Assembly: GCF_036588685.1 (NCBI RefSeq)
Contig: NW_026963295.1
Coordinates: forward strand, 5,580,001-5,644,000
Length of the DNA: 64,000 nucleotides
From: Mytilus trossulus
Lineage: Eukaryota; Mollusca; Bivalvia; Mytilida; Mytilidae
Direction of reading: 5' to 3'
Below the pieces are notes generated by a model. It was not told the DNA's origin. It saw nothing but the letters and a program-made list of their open reading frames with translations, and made no database searches. The translations under genes were made by a program, and so were the position numbers. This document shows, in pieces, positions 1 to 13,409 of the stretch (the stretch's first letter is position 1; every line of letters begins with the position of its first letter).

Positions 1-796
1 GCATCATGAAATAGCAGAATATGGGCTTTGGTTTAAGGTACTCTACTTACTTGCCCCGGTAAACAGCCTCGCTAATCCTTTAGTGTTTCTTATTTTCAAC
101 CAGAAAATGTTTCGTTCGAAAACGAATAAGACGAAGAAGAAAGTATTTAGAGGAACAACTTTTAAAACCGAGACAGAAACATTATCATTGGGTATCTAAA
201 TGTATACAGACGATCTGATGATGCATTTCATTATCCATGTGAAAAGTATGATAAACAAAAATGCGACAAAAGACTCCTCAGTTTAGCTAAAGAAAAAATT
301 GATAGAAGTTCAGCCCCAAAAAACGACGAAAGATTAATCAACAAACAGCAACGATACATTTAAAAAAATACTGTGGTGAAGTAATTAAAGCAACAGGCTA
401 CCGACACAAAGTCCGGTCCTTGTTTCGGGTAGAAAATTTAGGGATTTGAAATTCGGCTTTCCATTGACACTATTTGCGTATATAGTCTTTAGAAATAATG
501 ATAGTTCGTCTGAAGTGGCCGATAAATGACTGGCTCATGTCAAGTAAGAGCAATATCTCTTACTCGGAAAAGACAACCTTGTAGATTGCATTAAGAGCAT
601 GTAAATGCTGCTAACCGGCATCACATGCATTCGAAACGATTACAGGGTTTAATAGGAGTTGTAATTTCTTTTTTCTCAATACACTATAAATAAATATGTT
701 AAAACTTAAAGAATATATGTGTTTGCTTATTTCAATAGAAATAATACAAAATAGACAATATTTGATTTTTTTTAAAATACTTACACTTGTGAATAT
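1..796. other. no recognised feature
   Basis: AT-rich sequence with no convincing frame, tandem repeat or inverted repeat that I can see. Confidence 0.5.
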
Positions 797-800
797 TTAA

Positions 801-1035
801 AGGGGGACGAAAGATACCAGAGGGGCAGTCAATCTCATAAATCGAAAATAAACTGACAACGCCATGGCTGAAAATGAAAAGGACAAACAGACAAAAAATG
901 AACAGACAAGCAATACTGCACAGGAAACAATATAATAAATAAACAACACGAACCCCACTAAAAATAGTGGTGATATCAGGTGATCCGCAACGGTAAGCAG
1001 ATCCTGCTCCACATGTGACACCCGTCGTGCTGCTT
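801..1035 (-). repeat. dispersed repeat family A, copy 1
   Basis: Read on the minus strand it runs from a CGACGGGTG-type start, through AGCAGGATCTGCTTACC and a GTGGGGTTCGTGTTG block, to an end with CTCTGGTATCTTTCGTCCC. The same layout occurs at 2021-2262 and inside every full monomer of the satellite array at 35-44 kb, there on the plus strand. No coding frame or terminal inverted repeat was seen, so it is probably a SINE-like or other short non-autonomous repeat. The short open frames over it come from the repeat. Confidence 0.8.
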
Positions 1036-2020
1036 ATGACATAACAAATCCAGTAAACAGTATAATTCGGTAGATAGATAAAGTCAACAGTAGTATACCA
1101 ATGATCAAAACTAAAAATCGATAGAAAAAAAAGAAATCTGGGTCACAATCTAAAACCGAGGGAAACGAATTAAATATAAGAGAATGACGACATAACATTA
1201 AAATGTAATACACACAGAAACGAACTAAGTATTAGAAAAATTCCGATGAGAATAACATATATAACATCAAAACTAAATACATGAATCTGGGATAGCAAAG
1301 TACTGCGACACGTCTTATAATAATGTGACTTTACAGTCAAATATAAAAGGATACAAACGACAGACATGATAATGTCGATCAAGATTCAATTACTTCTATA
1401 CGAAAACCCCTATCATGTATATTACAGTCGAAAGTCTCGCCGTTATACAACTTTCCCAACAAACCCAACGAACCCCAACAAATATGAAGATTACCAGTTT
1501 ACCTATACGCAATATATGCAAAATTATACATTTTAAACATCTAACTTATATGAAAAAGGTGGGGTAACCTAACCCCAGTGACACCCCTATCAATTAAGTA
1601 TTTAAGAAGTTGAATTACCCTTCAAGTATACAGGGTATGATACACAAATAAAATAGGACATGCTTCCGGCAAAACTCATGTTTATATACAAAAAATGTTC
1701 GAATGTTGCAAATGCATTAGATACAGTTATTTTCCATTGTATAATTTAAGTACCTACCACAACCTTCTAAGTTTAGATAGTAATTCAAAGCTTCAATGTA
1801 GATGTTAAACAACAAGATGGAGGTAATTTAAATTAAATCTTTTCCCCGTTGATCAAATATAGAAAAAAAAATCTAAATGTTAAACCAAACATGTGTCTTT
1901 TTATGACTTTTTTGGGGGTTCCAGTGATACTTAGAGGACAACCAAAACATAGATTTTTTTTTTATTTCAGATACATTAATGGTGTCCGAAACCTATAGGT
2001 ATATATATTTTATTTCGGTT
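1036..2020. other. no recognised feature
   Basis: AT-rich intergenic DNA between two family A repeats. Only short chance frames are present. Confidence 0.5.
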
Positions 2021-2262
2021 AAAAGGGTCCGAAGGATACCAAAGGGACAGTCAAACCCATCAATCTAAAAACAAACTGACAACGCCATTGCTAAACAAGA
2101 AAAAAAGACAAACAGACAAAAAATAATGCACATGACACAACATAGAAACTAGAGAATGAACAACACGAACCCCACCAAAGCTAGGGGTGATCACAGGTGC
2201 TCTGGTAAGCAGATCCTGCTTTACATGTGGCACCCATCGTGTTGTAACCGTGTTACACATCC
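2021..2262 (-). repeat. dispersed repeat family A, copy 2
   Basis: Same orientation and block order as the copy at 801-1035, about 1.2 kb away. Shared blocks include AACAACACGAACCCCAC and GTAAGCAGATCCTGCT on the plus strand. The copies differ at many sites, so they are separate old insertions rather than a recent duplication. Confidence 0.8.
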
Positions 2263-3488
2263 GGTAAATAGTTAAGGTAGTTAATGCATTTGTTGCATCC
2301 TTGTTTTGTATGAGATCTTTATTATCACCGTTTGGTTTTCAGTTAAGTGTTTTTGATGTGTTTTGATAACCTGCGTGTATTGACCATTGTAGATGAATGT
2401 TTATTGAATGTTCTAATTTTATCGCTTCATAAGCATTTGATACTTCAAAGCTTTCATTTTTTAATCTTGAATGTTAAATATACAATGTCAAATGAAAAAG
2501 AAATACCAACCTGTGTGAATAAATTAAAACAAAAAGTCCGTAATAAAAAGGCAAAATAAAATGCTCAATACAACCAAGTAAAGGAAGGAAAACAACTGTC
2601 ATATTCCGGACTTGGTGCAGGCATTTTCTCAAAAAAAAAAACGTCAATATTTGAAACATCCAAGTAAATATTTAGACCTCTACAGTCAAAGTTTATTGTG
2701 AATAGGTTCATGCAAACTGTTTGATTATGTGTTTGGGTGAATATCCATATGTATGTGCTTCGTATTGAAATCAACCATAAACCATGTATATCAATACGGA
2801 AATGGTAGTACACATCGAGTAGAAAAGTTCACAGGAAATGAAAAGTAAGCTACAACAAATGTAAGCTTTTGCTTGAATCAATGAATTTATCAACCAATAC
2901 ACATTAAGGTATCGTCATTACATCAGTTGTTTACGTCTTAAAAAAAAAATACAAATACATGAACTTTAAATCAAGTAACACATTTATTGCTGAACTTTAC
3001 ATCACGTCTGATAAGAACACCTCAGCATTTAGATAATATCATATATTTCTGACCCGGAAGCCAACACCTGTTATATATTTCACATTATAAAAAGACAAAA
3101 TAATTAAATGAGCGATACATTTTACTATTTTTGCAATTGTGGTGATATGGAGACGATCCTAAAACAGAAGTTTGTTTTTATTACATAATCATTTGCGGAA
3201 TGCATACGATATAATCATTGAGCTGTGATATCGTTTCGTTGCCAGATCGATTGAATGAATATATTATTATATTCTTTATTCCAAAAGCATTACAGCTGAT
3301 AGGTATCAAGTACAATAAATATTCCAGTACATATAGTAAGCAAAATATATTACAATAGGGAAATTCATAAATATGCAATTAATACAATTTAGAAAAATGT
3401 AGGAGCATGATATTAATTAGCACTATAACAATCTTGATTAAAGTATGATATACACGTTCAACGATTACGAATTTTTTTCCGCAATACA
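2263..3488. other. mostly featureless; short repeat fragment
   Basis: A block near 2585-2635 (AACAACTGTCATATTCC, then a GGACTTGG..CAGGCATTTTCTC stretch) matches part of the dispersed repeat at 7785-7985. The rest shows nothing I can support. Confidence 0.45.
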
Positions 3489-4332
3489 TTAATACTTCCC
3501 TAACATATGAAGTTCTTTTATATTACGAACAGATAACAATTGTATAAGTTTAAATACTGATGGAGTTCTCCGATAATAAGGTTTGATATACTTCATACGA
3601 ATATCTTTGTATCCAATACATTCCAAAATAAAATGATATTCATCTTCAACATGTTTAACAGAATCACAGTTGCAAACATTACATATTCTGTCGTTTCTGT
3701 TTATATTTAAAAACCTTCCACTTTCACTGTTCAAATTATGTGCATGTATACGATACTTGCTCATTAATGGTTTATATCTAAAATTAACATGTCTACTAAG
3801 ATAAAACTGCAAACCATGACTGTCATATGTGTATTTGTAAAACTGACATTTAGAAGACTCCTCAAAAAATGACATTGCTTCAGGTATAAACCTATCGTAA
3901 CACGCTGTTTGAAATCAGCTATAACCAGATCTACATTTTAAACATTCTGTGCCAACCAGACATGATTTAAGCCATAATAACATAATAAATCTCTTATTTA
4001 CATGACCAGTTCAAATTATTTCAACTTTTTAAATGTATAGCCTCCAGCATTTCTGCATAAGAGTTGCAATGTCAATTGTGGTATCCCCAAACTTCGCTAC
4101 CATAATTTACTATGCTTGAAACATATGTATCAAATAAAGATATAAGTGTTTCTGTATTAAAAACGTTTTCTTGAATATTACTGAATAAGCTAAAAACAGT
4201 TTTTTTACCTTGATTTGACAACATTTTCGGAGTATTCGTAAAAATACCATCATAATTTAACAGCATACCTAGATAAATAAATTCATCACATAACTCAATA
4301 TTCGTGATAACCATGCATGTCAAAACAAACAC
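3489..4332 (-). pseudogene. decayed LINE (non-LTR retrotransposon) ORF2 3' fragment
   Basis: Two minus-strand reading frames lie head to tail and in different frames. The upstream piece (4332-4072) has the post-catalytic region of LINE reverse transcriptases: a YLGMLLNYDG motif, then a segment ending NYGSEVWGY. The downstream piece (3875-3489) has the C-terminal zinc-knuckle-like motif C-x2-C ... H-x4-C (CNVC, then EYHFILEC) followed by the YIKPYY...PSVFKLIQLL tail typical of LINE ORF2 ends in molluscs and other invertebrates. About 200 bp of eroded sequence joins them, the frame shifts by one base between them, and part of the expected linker is missing. No catalytic YxDD region or endonuclease domain is present. 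This is a 5'-truncated dead copy with no independent function expected. Confidence 0.8.
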
Positions 4333-7300
4333 AATATATTTGCATATCTAGCTAAACCTCTCGCTTGCATTCCTTCAAGTTAACAACGATGTGTAAACAA
4401 ACCAAACAAACATACTAGGTAAAGCATGGAACTGAAACAAAAGTGTCAATATATGTTCTATTTCAAGTGACACCAACTAATTATATAAGAGAATGCATCA
4501 GTACTAGTTGCAAAATACACCTTACCCTGTTATACATGTATCTTTCAATTTTTTCAATGGATTTCATAAAAACAAGAATAATTAAAATCATTAAGATGTT
4601 AATATATTGATTACGACATTACTAATGTCTAAATTCACAAAATGTATTGCCAAAGAAATGATAACTGAATTTCGTTTCAGTTTTAGAACGTGTCTTTGTT
4701 TTTACACTTCAAACTGATACAGTATATTTTACATTTTCATTTTGGACATTCAGTGTGAGGTTGTAAATGTCCTATGTCGTGTTATACGATTCAAGTAGAA
4801 ATGCCATGACTGTTTTTGTGTAGTATCATGATTTAATAACCTTGTTTTTCTTCAACAAATTTCAGGTTCTTTATATTTTCAAAATGTATATATAATTCAT
4901 TAACAAACAAAAATAATCTGAAGTTAGATTCCTCTGTTTGAGAACATGTGAAACCTAATAATTTAAAAAACAACAACTCGGCAGAAAAAAACCAACATTT
5001 GTGTCAGCAACCTTATGAATCTCAGTATCTAAGAATAAACCTGACCAAACTATTTTATTTAACAATCGACAATGTTTGCCAATATATGTCTTCTCTTCTC
5101 TTTTTATTTACCCCTTTTGTGACTTTTATTATAAATAGAATTATATTTCATTAGATATTAAGTATAAACTATGTTTGGTAAAATATTAACACTTTCCGTT
5201 TTGAATGAATAAAGAAATGATAAATAAGATTCATTGCAGTTCCACATAAAAGGACAGTGACACTACTGAATTTCCTTTAATAGTTGTTATTATGTTTCAT
5301 CTACACAAACCTTAGTAGGGTACTAGTATTAAATAGAAGTTGTAACTTTCAGATAATCCGTTTAATACCATCATCAACTTGCATCAGCGGAACTACCACC
5401 TTGTAAGACAAATAGAGAATAATTTGTTTGCCAAATAGCAGTTGCATCTGTGGCTGTTGTTAAACCGCATAACGAGCAACTACTGACATCAGATAAGTTC
5501 CAGAGACTTGTGATATATTGCAGCAAGTCATAATGATTTTCTAATGATACATATCTTATTTGCTTTTCTAACACTCTTCGTATATCATTGAACCTTGCTA
5601 AGTGATATATTTAAGAGGCCCATTACCTCTATTCATTACATAGTAAGATGCCTCCTGAGATTGTCATATTGTTAACGGTAATTTAAATCAGTAACGTATA
5701 ACAACAGCATAACAAGACTGTTTAGAATTCCTATAAATGTCTGATTGCATGAGTATTAACCCATCCGCTGATTGGATTTATAACAAGCAATTGCACGCGC
5801 CGCTAACATCTCGTATATCTTTATTACAATCGTTTACACAATGAGATAATCAATGTTAGGTATGTTATGCCTACTGTTTAAAAGTTTTTTTATCCTGCAA
5901 TTAGCCATCTAGTATGCAAATAACAGGTATACCAATGCATTTTTGCTTTTTTTGTACATGTGAACCTCCTGTTACCCTACTTCCATGTCAAGCAAGCTGG
6001 ATTATTAATACTTATTTTTCATAACCAGTTCATTTTGTGGTCCTCTTCGCGGTCTGCGTTTCAACTTTGTCGATTTCTTTGAGGAATTAAAGACAATGAT
6101 TTAGATTTTTCAAATAACTGCTGCATGTTTTAAGTGTTGGGGCAAATTTCAAGATAAACACTATACGGTACATTGTCGGAAGGTATATGTATCTTTATAT
6201 ATATTGGTATGTTGTTCAAAACAAATTTCTGACAGTCACGTGAAATAGATACTAGTATTCACATGTTTCTGGTAAAATGAAGACATACAGTTACAAAAAA
6301 CAACAATGACTGCACACTTAACAATATAATAATCACGTAAAATTATAATTGTAATGGTAACTTAAATATATACAATTGAAATGTATTGTATATTCAGCCT
6401 ATTTTAAACACACCATGTCGTGTGCTGTACAAGACATGAACGATGAAAAAAATATCAAATATAATAACATATACACATATTATTCGGTGTTTTTTATAAT
6501 CCTAAAAAAATGTAAAATTAACAATTAAAAATTTTTTTTAGAAATAAAACAAAGGTCAGTTTACAACAATTACAAACGATGCGCATAAGTTTTGTGTGGA
6601 TTCTTTTTTGAAAATTACGTTTTTTTTTTATAGTTTTGTATCATTTCGTCTAGCATACGCACCCGTTTCTTTTCTGTTCTGTAAAATCTTAACTTATAAA
6701 TGTTAGAATGTTGGTGAAATTTTGAAATTTCCCCCCGCAGACAATATTTTCATATTAGGGGTTTTCGCTGGAATTGGTTACCATCTTATTAACTAATATT
6801 GTGTCCTTTCATACATCATTTTTTTTACTTTCAAAACTTTCGATTTTTTTTCTATTCGTTGTTTATTTGAAGTTATGTGCATTCCGAACAAACCATAACG
6901 ACATACTAGATGCAATCTCTTATTCTATCTCAGAAATTTTAAAATTGTATTAAAATAGAAAGTTGTTTAAATTATTTGTTATAAGTTACACAATATTTAT
7001 TGTTCGATCAGACCAAGGCAATAACGTCATCAGAGAATCAGATTATCTGTATAGATAAAATTTATGTAATAGTGACATTCTCTTTATTGAAGATGAATAT
7101 TGTAAAGTTCTGCTCAGGTTGAAGGGCAAGTGTGTGAAAAGTTTTGATTTAAAAACACATTAAGATTGTTCTTTGTACGTGTTGTCAAAAGTAACCATGC
7201 CATGATTTATTTCAAACAGTGATTAATTTGTCTTGGTGAGTTTGACTGCTTACAAACATTCTTCACAGCTAACAACATATTTTATCAGCACTTGTTAATC

Positions 7301-7784
7301 ACCAATTAACAGGTCAATTATTTACAATTCTAAAGCTCCCAATTACATCTTAGTGCAATAAATACACATTTCGAATCCTTTTAACAATTATCAATTATAA
7401 AAGATTCTGTGGGAGGATATGTTATCACTTTTTATTTATTCAATATTGTATTTTATTCCTTTTTTTTAAGATAAACAGCAAATGGAATGTAGATCGGCGC
7501 AAATGCAAAAAGGCAGCTGACAGATTTTAAGGGGGATGTTATACTTCTCAAAAGCGGACGACTAATTATAAAAAGAGAACACCTTTGCTTATATTTGATA
7601 TAAGTATAACATACTCTTAATCATCACATGACACTGATTTTTTTTAAGTTTTATTTATATTCTTAAGTAGCAATAAAATAGACGAAATGAATGATCATTT
7701 ATAATTACAAAAAAATAAATAATTCATTGAAGAGGTAATACTTTTTTGTAAACAACTCAGACATCATTTAAAAGTAGAACAACA
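4333..7784. other. no recognised feature
   Basis: Long AT-rich stretch with many homopolymer runs. No exon-like frame with splice sites, no RNA gene and no clear repeat was recognised. Confidence 0.5.
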
Positions 7785-7985
7785 AAAACACTGAACTCCG
7801 AAGAAAATTCCAAACGGAAAGTCCATATCAAATGGCAAAATCAAATGATAAAACACATCCAACGAATTGAAAACAACTGTCAAATTCCTGACTTGTTACA
7901 GGCATTTTAAAATGTAGAAAATGGTGGCCTCAACATGGTTTTAAAGCGCTAAACTTCTCACTTGTATGACAGTCGCAGCAAACTG
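7785..7985 (+). repeat. dispersed repeat (family D)
   Basis: Block order AACACTGAACTCCGAAG, AACGGAAAGTCC, ATCAAATGGCAAAATCAAA, ACAACTGTCAAATTCC, CTCACTTGTATGACAGTCGC. I recognise this arrangement as a common mussel interspersed repeat (recall, not a search). A partial copy lies at 2585-2635. Confidence 0.6.
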
Positions 7986-8659
7986 CATTACTTTAACAAC
8001 GATGCTTGAACAATTTATTTACACCATGTGAACTGAATTATTACATCATTGTTAGTTTGATTCAATAATAAGGTTATTCAACTGTCCTATTTGTTTTAAG
8101 CATGAAAATATACAATTGTTGCTTACAATGCAACATGACGCACACGTTAAGAACTGTAAATAGTACAATAATGTCGAAGTACTGATAAAGGTACTGGAAT
8201 TGATAGGTACGTTTCCAATAGTTCAAATGTACAGTGGTCTATCGAGACAAGTACATGAGCATACGTTGTACATGTTGTAGTACCAAGCCATTGTTCCGAT
8301 ACTTCCAGAAAAAATATTTATAAAATTTTAAAATGCAAGTTTTAACAAGATGCTGTTGTATATTATGTTTTTCTATTTTTTTAATTAATGATGCTGATAG
8401 CAATAGACACTGTTTCACAGGAGGCTTGTAATTAATCAAACGTTCCCACTCGTGTCAAAACCAATGTGATACATACAGTATAAGCGTATCATAATTAGCT
8501 TTACAAATTGTCTTAGTACACGATACTATGTTACTGTCAAACAGAATCAAAACAAACAAAAAATAATAAGTACACATTTTATAAGAGAAAGGGAGATTCT
8601 TTCTTGTCAATTATTCGGCGTTTCCGTTTGTTTATCTGAAGTATAGTAAAAACTATTTA
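7986..8659. other. no recognised feature
   Basis: AT-rich DNA leading into the first copy of the segmental duplication; nothing else was seen. Confidence 0.45.
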
Positions 8660-9029
8660 AAATGAATGTTGTAACAAATGGTCACAGATCGTTATAATCT
8701 GCGTGTACTCTTATATTATACAATATGAACTTTTACACCTGTAAGCGCCGTAGATAATGATAATGTATTGATATTTAAAGTTAAGTGGTAAATATTACAT
8801 GGTCTTCAGAACTTCATAAAGGGTTTGAGTTCAAGTGGTTAATATCTAATGCTTTCAAAACAAAAATAAACTAATGAGATGTGAATTGGAACAGTGCTTT
8901 AAACTCGACCAACGCAACTAACCGAGTGCTAGTTCAAAAGATGACAGTCCGCAAGGAGACATCCTACTTTGTTTAGACACATTATCCTGTATCTGTGCAG
9001 ACATATGCCGTGGCCTTAATCTTTTTGTT

Positions 9030-9062
9030 CCCTTGAGGAGGGGGTTGGGGAGGAGGGGGCAA
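9030..9062 (+). other. G-rich run, possible G-quadruplex
   Basis: Four closely spaced G runs (GAGGGGGTTGGGGAGGAGGG and continuing) in otherwise AT-rich DNA. The duplicate copy keeps a shorter G-rich run at about 13813-13826. Quadruplex formation is inferred only from the pattern. Confidence 0.3.
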
Positions 9063-9586
9063 TAAGAAAGAAGTATAGTTTTTAATAAATTATAATAGTA
9101 TACCCCTGCCATTAAACACACACATGTATAGCCAGAAGACAATAACTGTTCAGCGCTAACAAGCATTAGAAAAGTATATGTATACATTCCCGTATAACAT
9201 AAACCAGGTCAATTTATGTCCTACATTACCGGTAACTAGAAATTCCAGATAAAGGTACAGAGTGTATATAACACATTCAGTTCTATTACTCCCAAATGCT
9301 ACCGAGCTTGTCGGAGAAGCAACACGAGCCATATTCTGAAATCTTTGGTTTTATCCGGACATGGATCGGTATCACAAACTCGTGCATTCGAGTCGAACAT
9401 ATTAATGTAACAATGCGATTAGGCGGCGGATATAATCCAGAGAGTTATTCTGTTCTCAAAATTGTTATGGCAGAGAATAGACAAAAATTGAAATCAATCC
9501 AAAGGTATTTTCTCGAACCCCTTTTTAAACAGATATTTTTTTTCTTCTCTTTTTCAAACGTATTGTATATACAATTGCATAACCAC

Positions 9587-10455
9587 CTGGGGCCTGGTTT
9601 TCGAATGTATCTTATAACTAATACATGTCTTATGATGGTCTTACAACATGTCATAGTCGTAATATATGTTTTCAAAATTGTCATAACTTTTGTCGTAAAC
9701 TTAAGACCCCTTGTGACATGATGACGTATGATAATCTTATGAATGTCAACTAACATTTTAATTACTTTTCATGTATAATTTCATGTTAATTGCAATAATA
9801 TTATTAGTTGTGTTCCTTAATTAGCTAATAAGTAAAGATTTCTTTTTTCTCAACTACGTGAACTAAAATTTGATTCTCCTGCGACATACATTTTGAAATT
9901 CTTTTCTAACTTATGGTTTTGTATAAAAAAAAAAATATACATATTATTTTTTCCTAGGAGATTTAATAGAACTATATTAACGATTTTGCACTAGCATTTC
10001 GTTAAGCGGGTACTTGATGTACCGAATCTAAAAAGTGTTGACGATTAAATAACAATGCATTAATGAAAATACACGAAAGCGAAGTTCAAGATTCCTTTTA
10101 TATTACACACTAAATTTAAACAAATTATCAATTCATATTTCAAGTCCTTTTTGTATAAATTTTCATGTTAATTTTCATGAAAAAAATAAAATATTCGTAA
10201 ATATTGAGAATGGTAATAATAAATATGTTAATACTTTTCATTTTCATTTTTATTTTTATCATTTTTAAATCATTATTTAAAATACTAGAAATCTATGTTC
10301 ATTTACATGTATGACAGTCAAAAGAACATCATAGCTTTGACTCCCATAAGACAGTTTTTATTTATAGCCTATGACATATCATATGATAGTCATAAGTTTA
10401 TCATAAAATATGCCCTAAGATATATCTTATGATATTTTTTGAAAACCAGGTACCT
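9587..10455. mobile_element. MITE-like insertion in duplication copy 1
   Basis: Present in copy 1 and absent from the matching point of copy 2 (about 14392-14400), where the flanks run together. The ends are inverted: CCTGGTTTTCGAATGTATCT at the left against ATATTTTTTGAAAACCAGG at the right. Internal sequence repeats variants of CTTATGATAGTC/GACTATCATAAG. No transposase frame was seen. The frame at 9296-9721 runs from the flank into the element and is not a gene. The target duplication is unclear, possibly a short ACCT. Confidence 0.7.
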
Positions 10456-11689
10456 CGTTATCTAACTCAGTCATATACAATTGTGTCAAACATATGCAGT
10501 CTATTAAACTTGATTACAGTATAGTTAGAAAAAACATCATAGGGTAAACGGACAATGCTGACACGACAAATTCCACAATTCGAGTGTTCACACTTTTTCT
10601 TGATATTTCCTGCTTTTTTTATATATATATCAGCCCTTTCAAGTCTGCAAAACATACAAATCAAGAAATGATCTAGTATAATTAAAAGGGTGTTTGGTAT
10701 TACCACCAGTCGTAGTGCATTAGATTAAGTTTTCAGGCGTCAAATTTTATTACTTTCGTCTTCCTGGATGTCTTTCAAATGCTACATTACAGAATAATGT
10801 CTGCCTTCAAGTCTTAATAATCAAAATTCAAAAAAACTAAAGAAATCCATTATTGAATAATGCACAATTCGCATGTTTAAGATGTTGTTTACATGCAAGT
10901 GAGCACGCACTAGTCAATGGAACGGTTTATTCTGCAAACATTATTCTGCTCGAAGTTATGCAAGTGTAAGGCAAACACGCTTTTTATGAAATAAAAAAAA
11001 TAAAAACGTTTTATCGCGTCATTATACTAGGATAAATGTATGTATGTTTTTGTTTAAGTTATACATTAACTGCAAACAGTGGAGGATTATTGTGTGCTTG
11101 TTTGTGATACTATAATCGTTGATGTTACAGATTAACTGTTTCATGTTTTCATGCATAATTCAATTGGTCGTAACTACAATTGTTTTTTGTCTATGATTCG
11201 GATACTTTAAATGTCAATGTTACGGATACATCTTCTGCATGTTTTTGTGCAAGTTACATTGTAGAGCAGAAACCAATGATTTAACAAATTCATATTTTTT
11301 AACAAATGATTGAACGTTAACTGTAAGCCGGTTGCATAAAAATGAAAGCTAAATGTAAAACATAGAGGATAACATTGTTTTTTCATAACTAGTTTTAGTA
11401 TTTGTAATGCATAAAATCATTCGAAAGAATAATTGGCGTTTTGTCTGTGTTTTATGTACCATAAATGTCGATGTCACAGATAAATCGTCTGCATTGTATA
11501 AGTGCAATCTACATTAAAGAGCAGACACTACTAATTCATCAAATCTTCATTTCATATTCGTTTACAAATGATTAAACATTTACTTAAAATCTGGTACATA
11601 ATAATGAAATATAAAATGAAACTTCCAATGAATAAAGTTAATCGACATTTACATTTAAATAAATCAAATGATTGTCAATTGGGAAATGA

Positions 11690-11990
11690 GAAGATACAGG
11701 GTATATAACAATGAAACAACAATCCACCAAATTTCAATGGAAGTGCATGTAAGCAATTGCAGGCAGTAGTTTAGCCTTCATCATTGAGAAAACAACTTAC
11801 CGTATGGTCGACTATTTATAGTCCTGACAAAACAATTTAGAAAAACAAAACAATTGAGCAAAAAATGGTATAATGTATGACTTAAATTTACAACAAATAT
11901 AAAGAATGTGGCGGGGTGACACATTTTTGTGAGCGCTTAACCGTAACCAGGGGCAGTGTTGTACCAGTACAATATAAGAGTTTGTTTTCT
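11690..11990 (+). repeat. decayed dispersed repeat family B
   Basis: Keeps eroded family B blocks: ATGAAACAACAATCCACC, TCATTGAGAAAACAACTTACCGTA, GTGGCGGGGTGACAC. A fuller copy sits at the corresponding place in the other duplicate (15572-15990), so this insertion probably predates the duplication. Confidence 0.5.
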
Positions 11991-12475
11991 GTAAATCTAA
12001 TTCTTTATTATAGTATTATATATTATTATGTTATAGAAAACTAAATAACAAAATTAAGATTGAAAACATTCTAAAAATAAAACAAACTTATACTTATAGA
12101 TCTTCATAAACGAAAGTATAGATCTGAGAGTAATTGCAGTACTGACAGCAAGATATCTCCCTTAAATTGTACCCCATTAATATTTTTGATATTTCAAATG
12201 TTCACATGGATACAATGATTTTCTTGTGTAACATGGTTGAAAAAAAGGTCGATAAAAAAAACTCCGAAACAGTGGCAAACGCTTTTGTTCGGCAATGCAA
12301 CGTAGCCGCTGTGTTCATAGTTTGGTTTAATATAATTACTCGGTTTTAGACCTACATAGTATGTAATTCGGGTTATGTTTACTTGATACACATATACACT
12401 CGTGTCGTCCTTATTTAAAAAAAAAACTTGATGGGGTGTTTTTATTTCTGTATTACACATTTAAAGGCGATAAAT

Positions 12476-13409
12476 TTCTATTTTTGGTTTATTTTTTTAT
12501 TATTTTCTTTATTATTCGTCTATTTGATACATTATTCGCTATTCTTTATAATATGGCATCCTTTTGATTTGTTACTTTTTCCAAATTTTCTGTTATTTAG
12601 GTTCATTTGCAAATGCATTTTCTTCCGTACTATTATAAAATATTTATATAATTTTATCTCGCCATATAATTGAATAGATGAAGTGGCTTCTTTAATAGAT
12701 CGTGCTACCCAACGCCAGAAAGACAATAATTGTAGATATCCAAATCCTTAAGATAAAAACGATTTTTTTGCAAAGCCAATACCTTAAGCTTACTTTTTTG
12801 TCCGGTCGTTGACATTTCGTGCGGTGCATTGCCTTGTGAATATTTGTGACTGGCAATAAATATACATCAAAGCAAAAACCAAATTGCTTTCGATTTTTTT
12901 TATAAATGCCGTAACATTCAGAAATATATCTTTAGAAGTACTTTCGATGTAGAAAAATAATAATTTAAGATTCGGTTGTTTCATCTTCTATTTTATTGCT
13001 ATTCTGAATTCCCTTTAAAATGTGTATTTGGTGGTTCATTTTTTTGCAAATTAAGTTGAAAATAAATTGCACAGTGTTTTTCATTGTGAATTTCTTGTTT
13101 AGTAACAATTCAGATATTTTTGGAGACTTTTTATAACCTCATGTGAAATAAATTTACTATTATAGTGAAAAATTCAATCACTAACCTTTGGTTTTATTTA
13201 CAAAAAAGCACCATATTTCAATTCTACGACCAGGCAAAAATTAAAGAATACACATTTCTCTTTCCTAAAAGTTAGAATTGAGCCTGCAGATAGGGTGATC
13301 CATTAAAGTTGAAAAATTGTTTGCTTGGTCAACCCACCACTAATAGTACAATTATTACACTTACAATTACTTTTAATTTAATAATAGTAACAGACAACAT
13401 TCATTTCGA
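12476..13409. other. spacer between duplicate segments
   Basis: Very AT-rich spacer. The frames here are low-complexity, rich in Phe/Leu/Ile, and have no supporting features. Confidence 0.45.

Larger units (their letters stand above)
8660..12475 (+). repeat. segmental tandem duplication, copy 1
   Basis: Matches 13410-16515 in the same orientation and order. Shared landmarks (copy 1 / copy 2) are CGCCGTAGATAATGATAATG (8747 / 13537), the GATGTGAATTGGAAC block (8879 / 13671), GGCGGATATAATCCAGAGAG (9424 / 14211), GGACAATGCTGACACGACAA (10549 / 14501), AAAAGGGTGTTTGGTATTACC (10684 / 14637) and the ACCGTTTCGG-type block near the end (12263 / 16297). Identity is moderate and indels are common, so the duplication is old. 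Copy 1 is longer mainly because of an inserted element at about 9587-10455. No conserved open frame survives in both copies. Confidence 0.85.

Noticed and set aside
9296-9721. 141-codon plus frame
   Set aside because: It runs from the duplicated segment into a MITE-like insertion, has low-complexity Phe-rich content, and the paralogous copy is broken. Not a gene.
12428-12673. 81-codon hydrophobic plus frame
   Set aside because: T-rich DNA gives Phe/Leu/Ile-rich chance frames here. There is no start context, domain or splice site.
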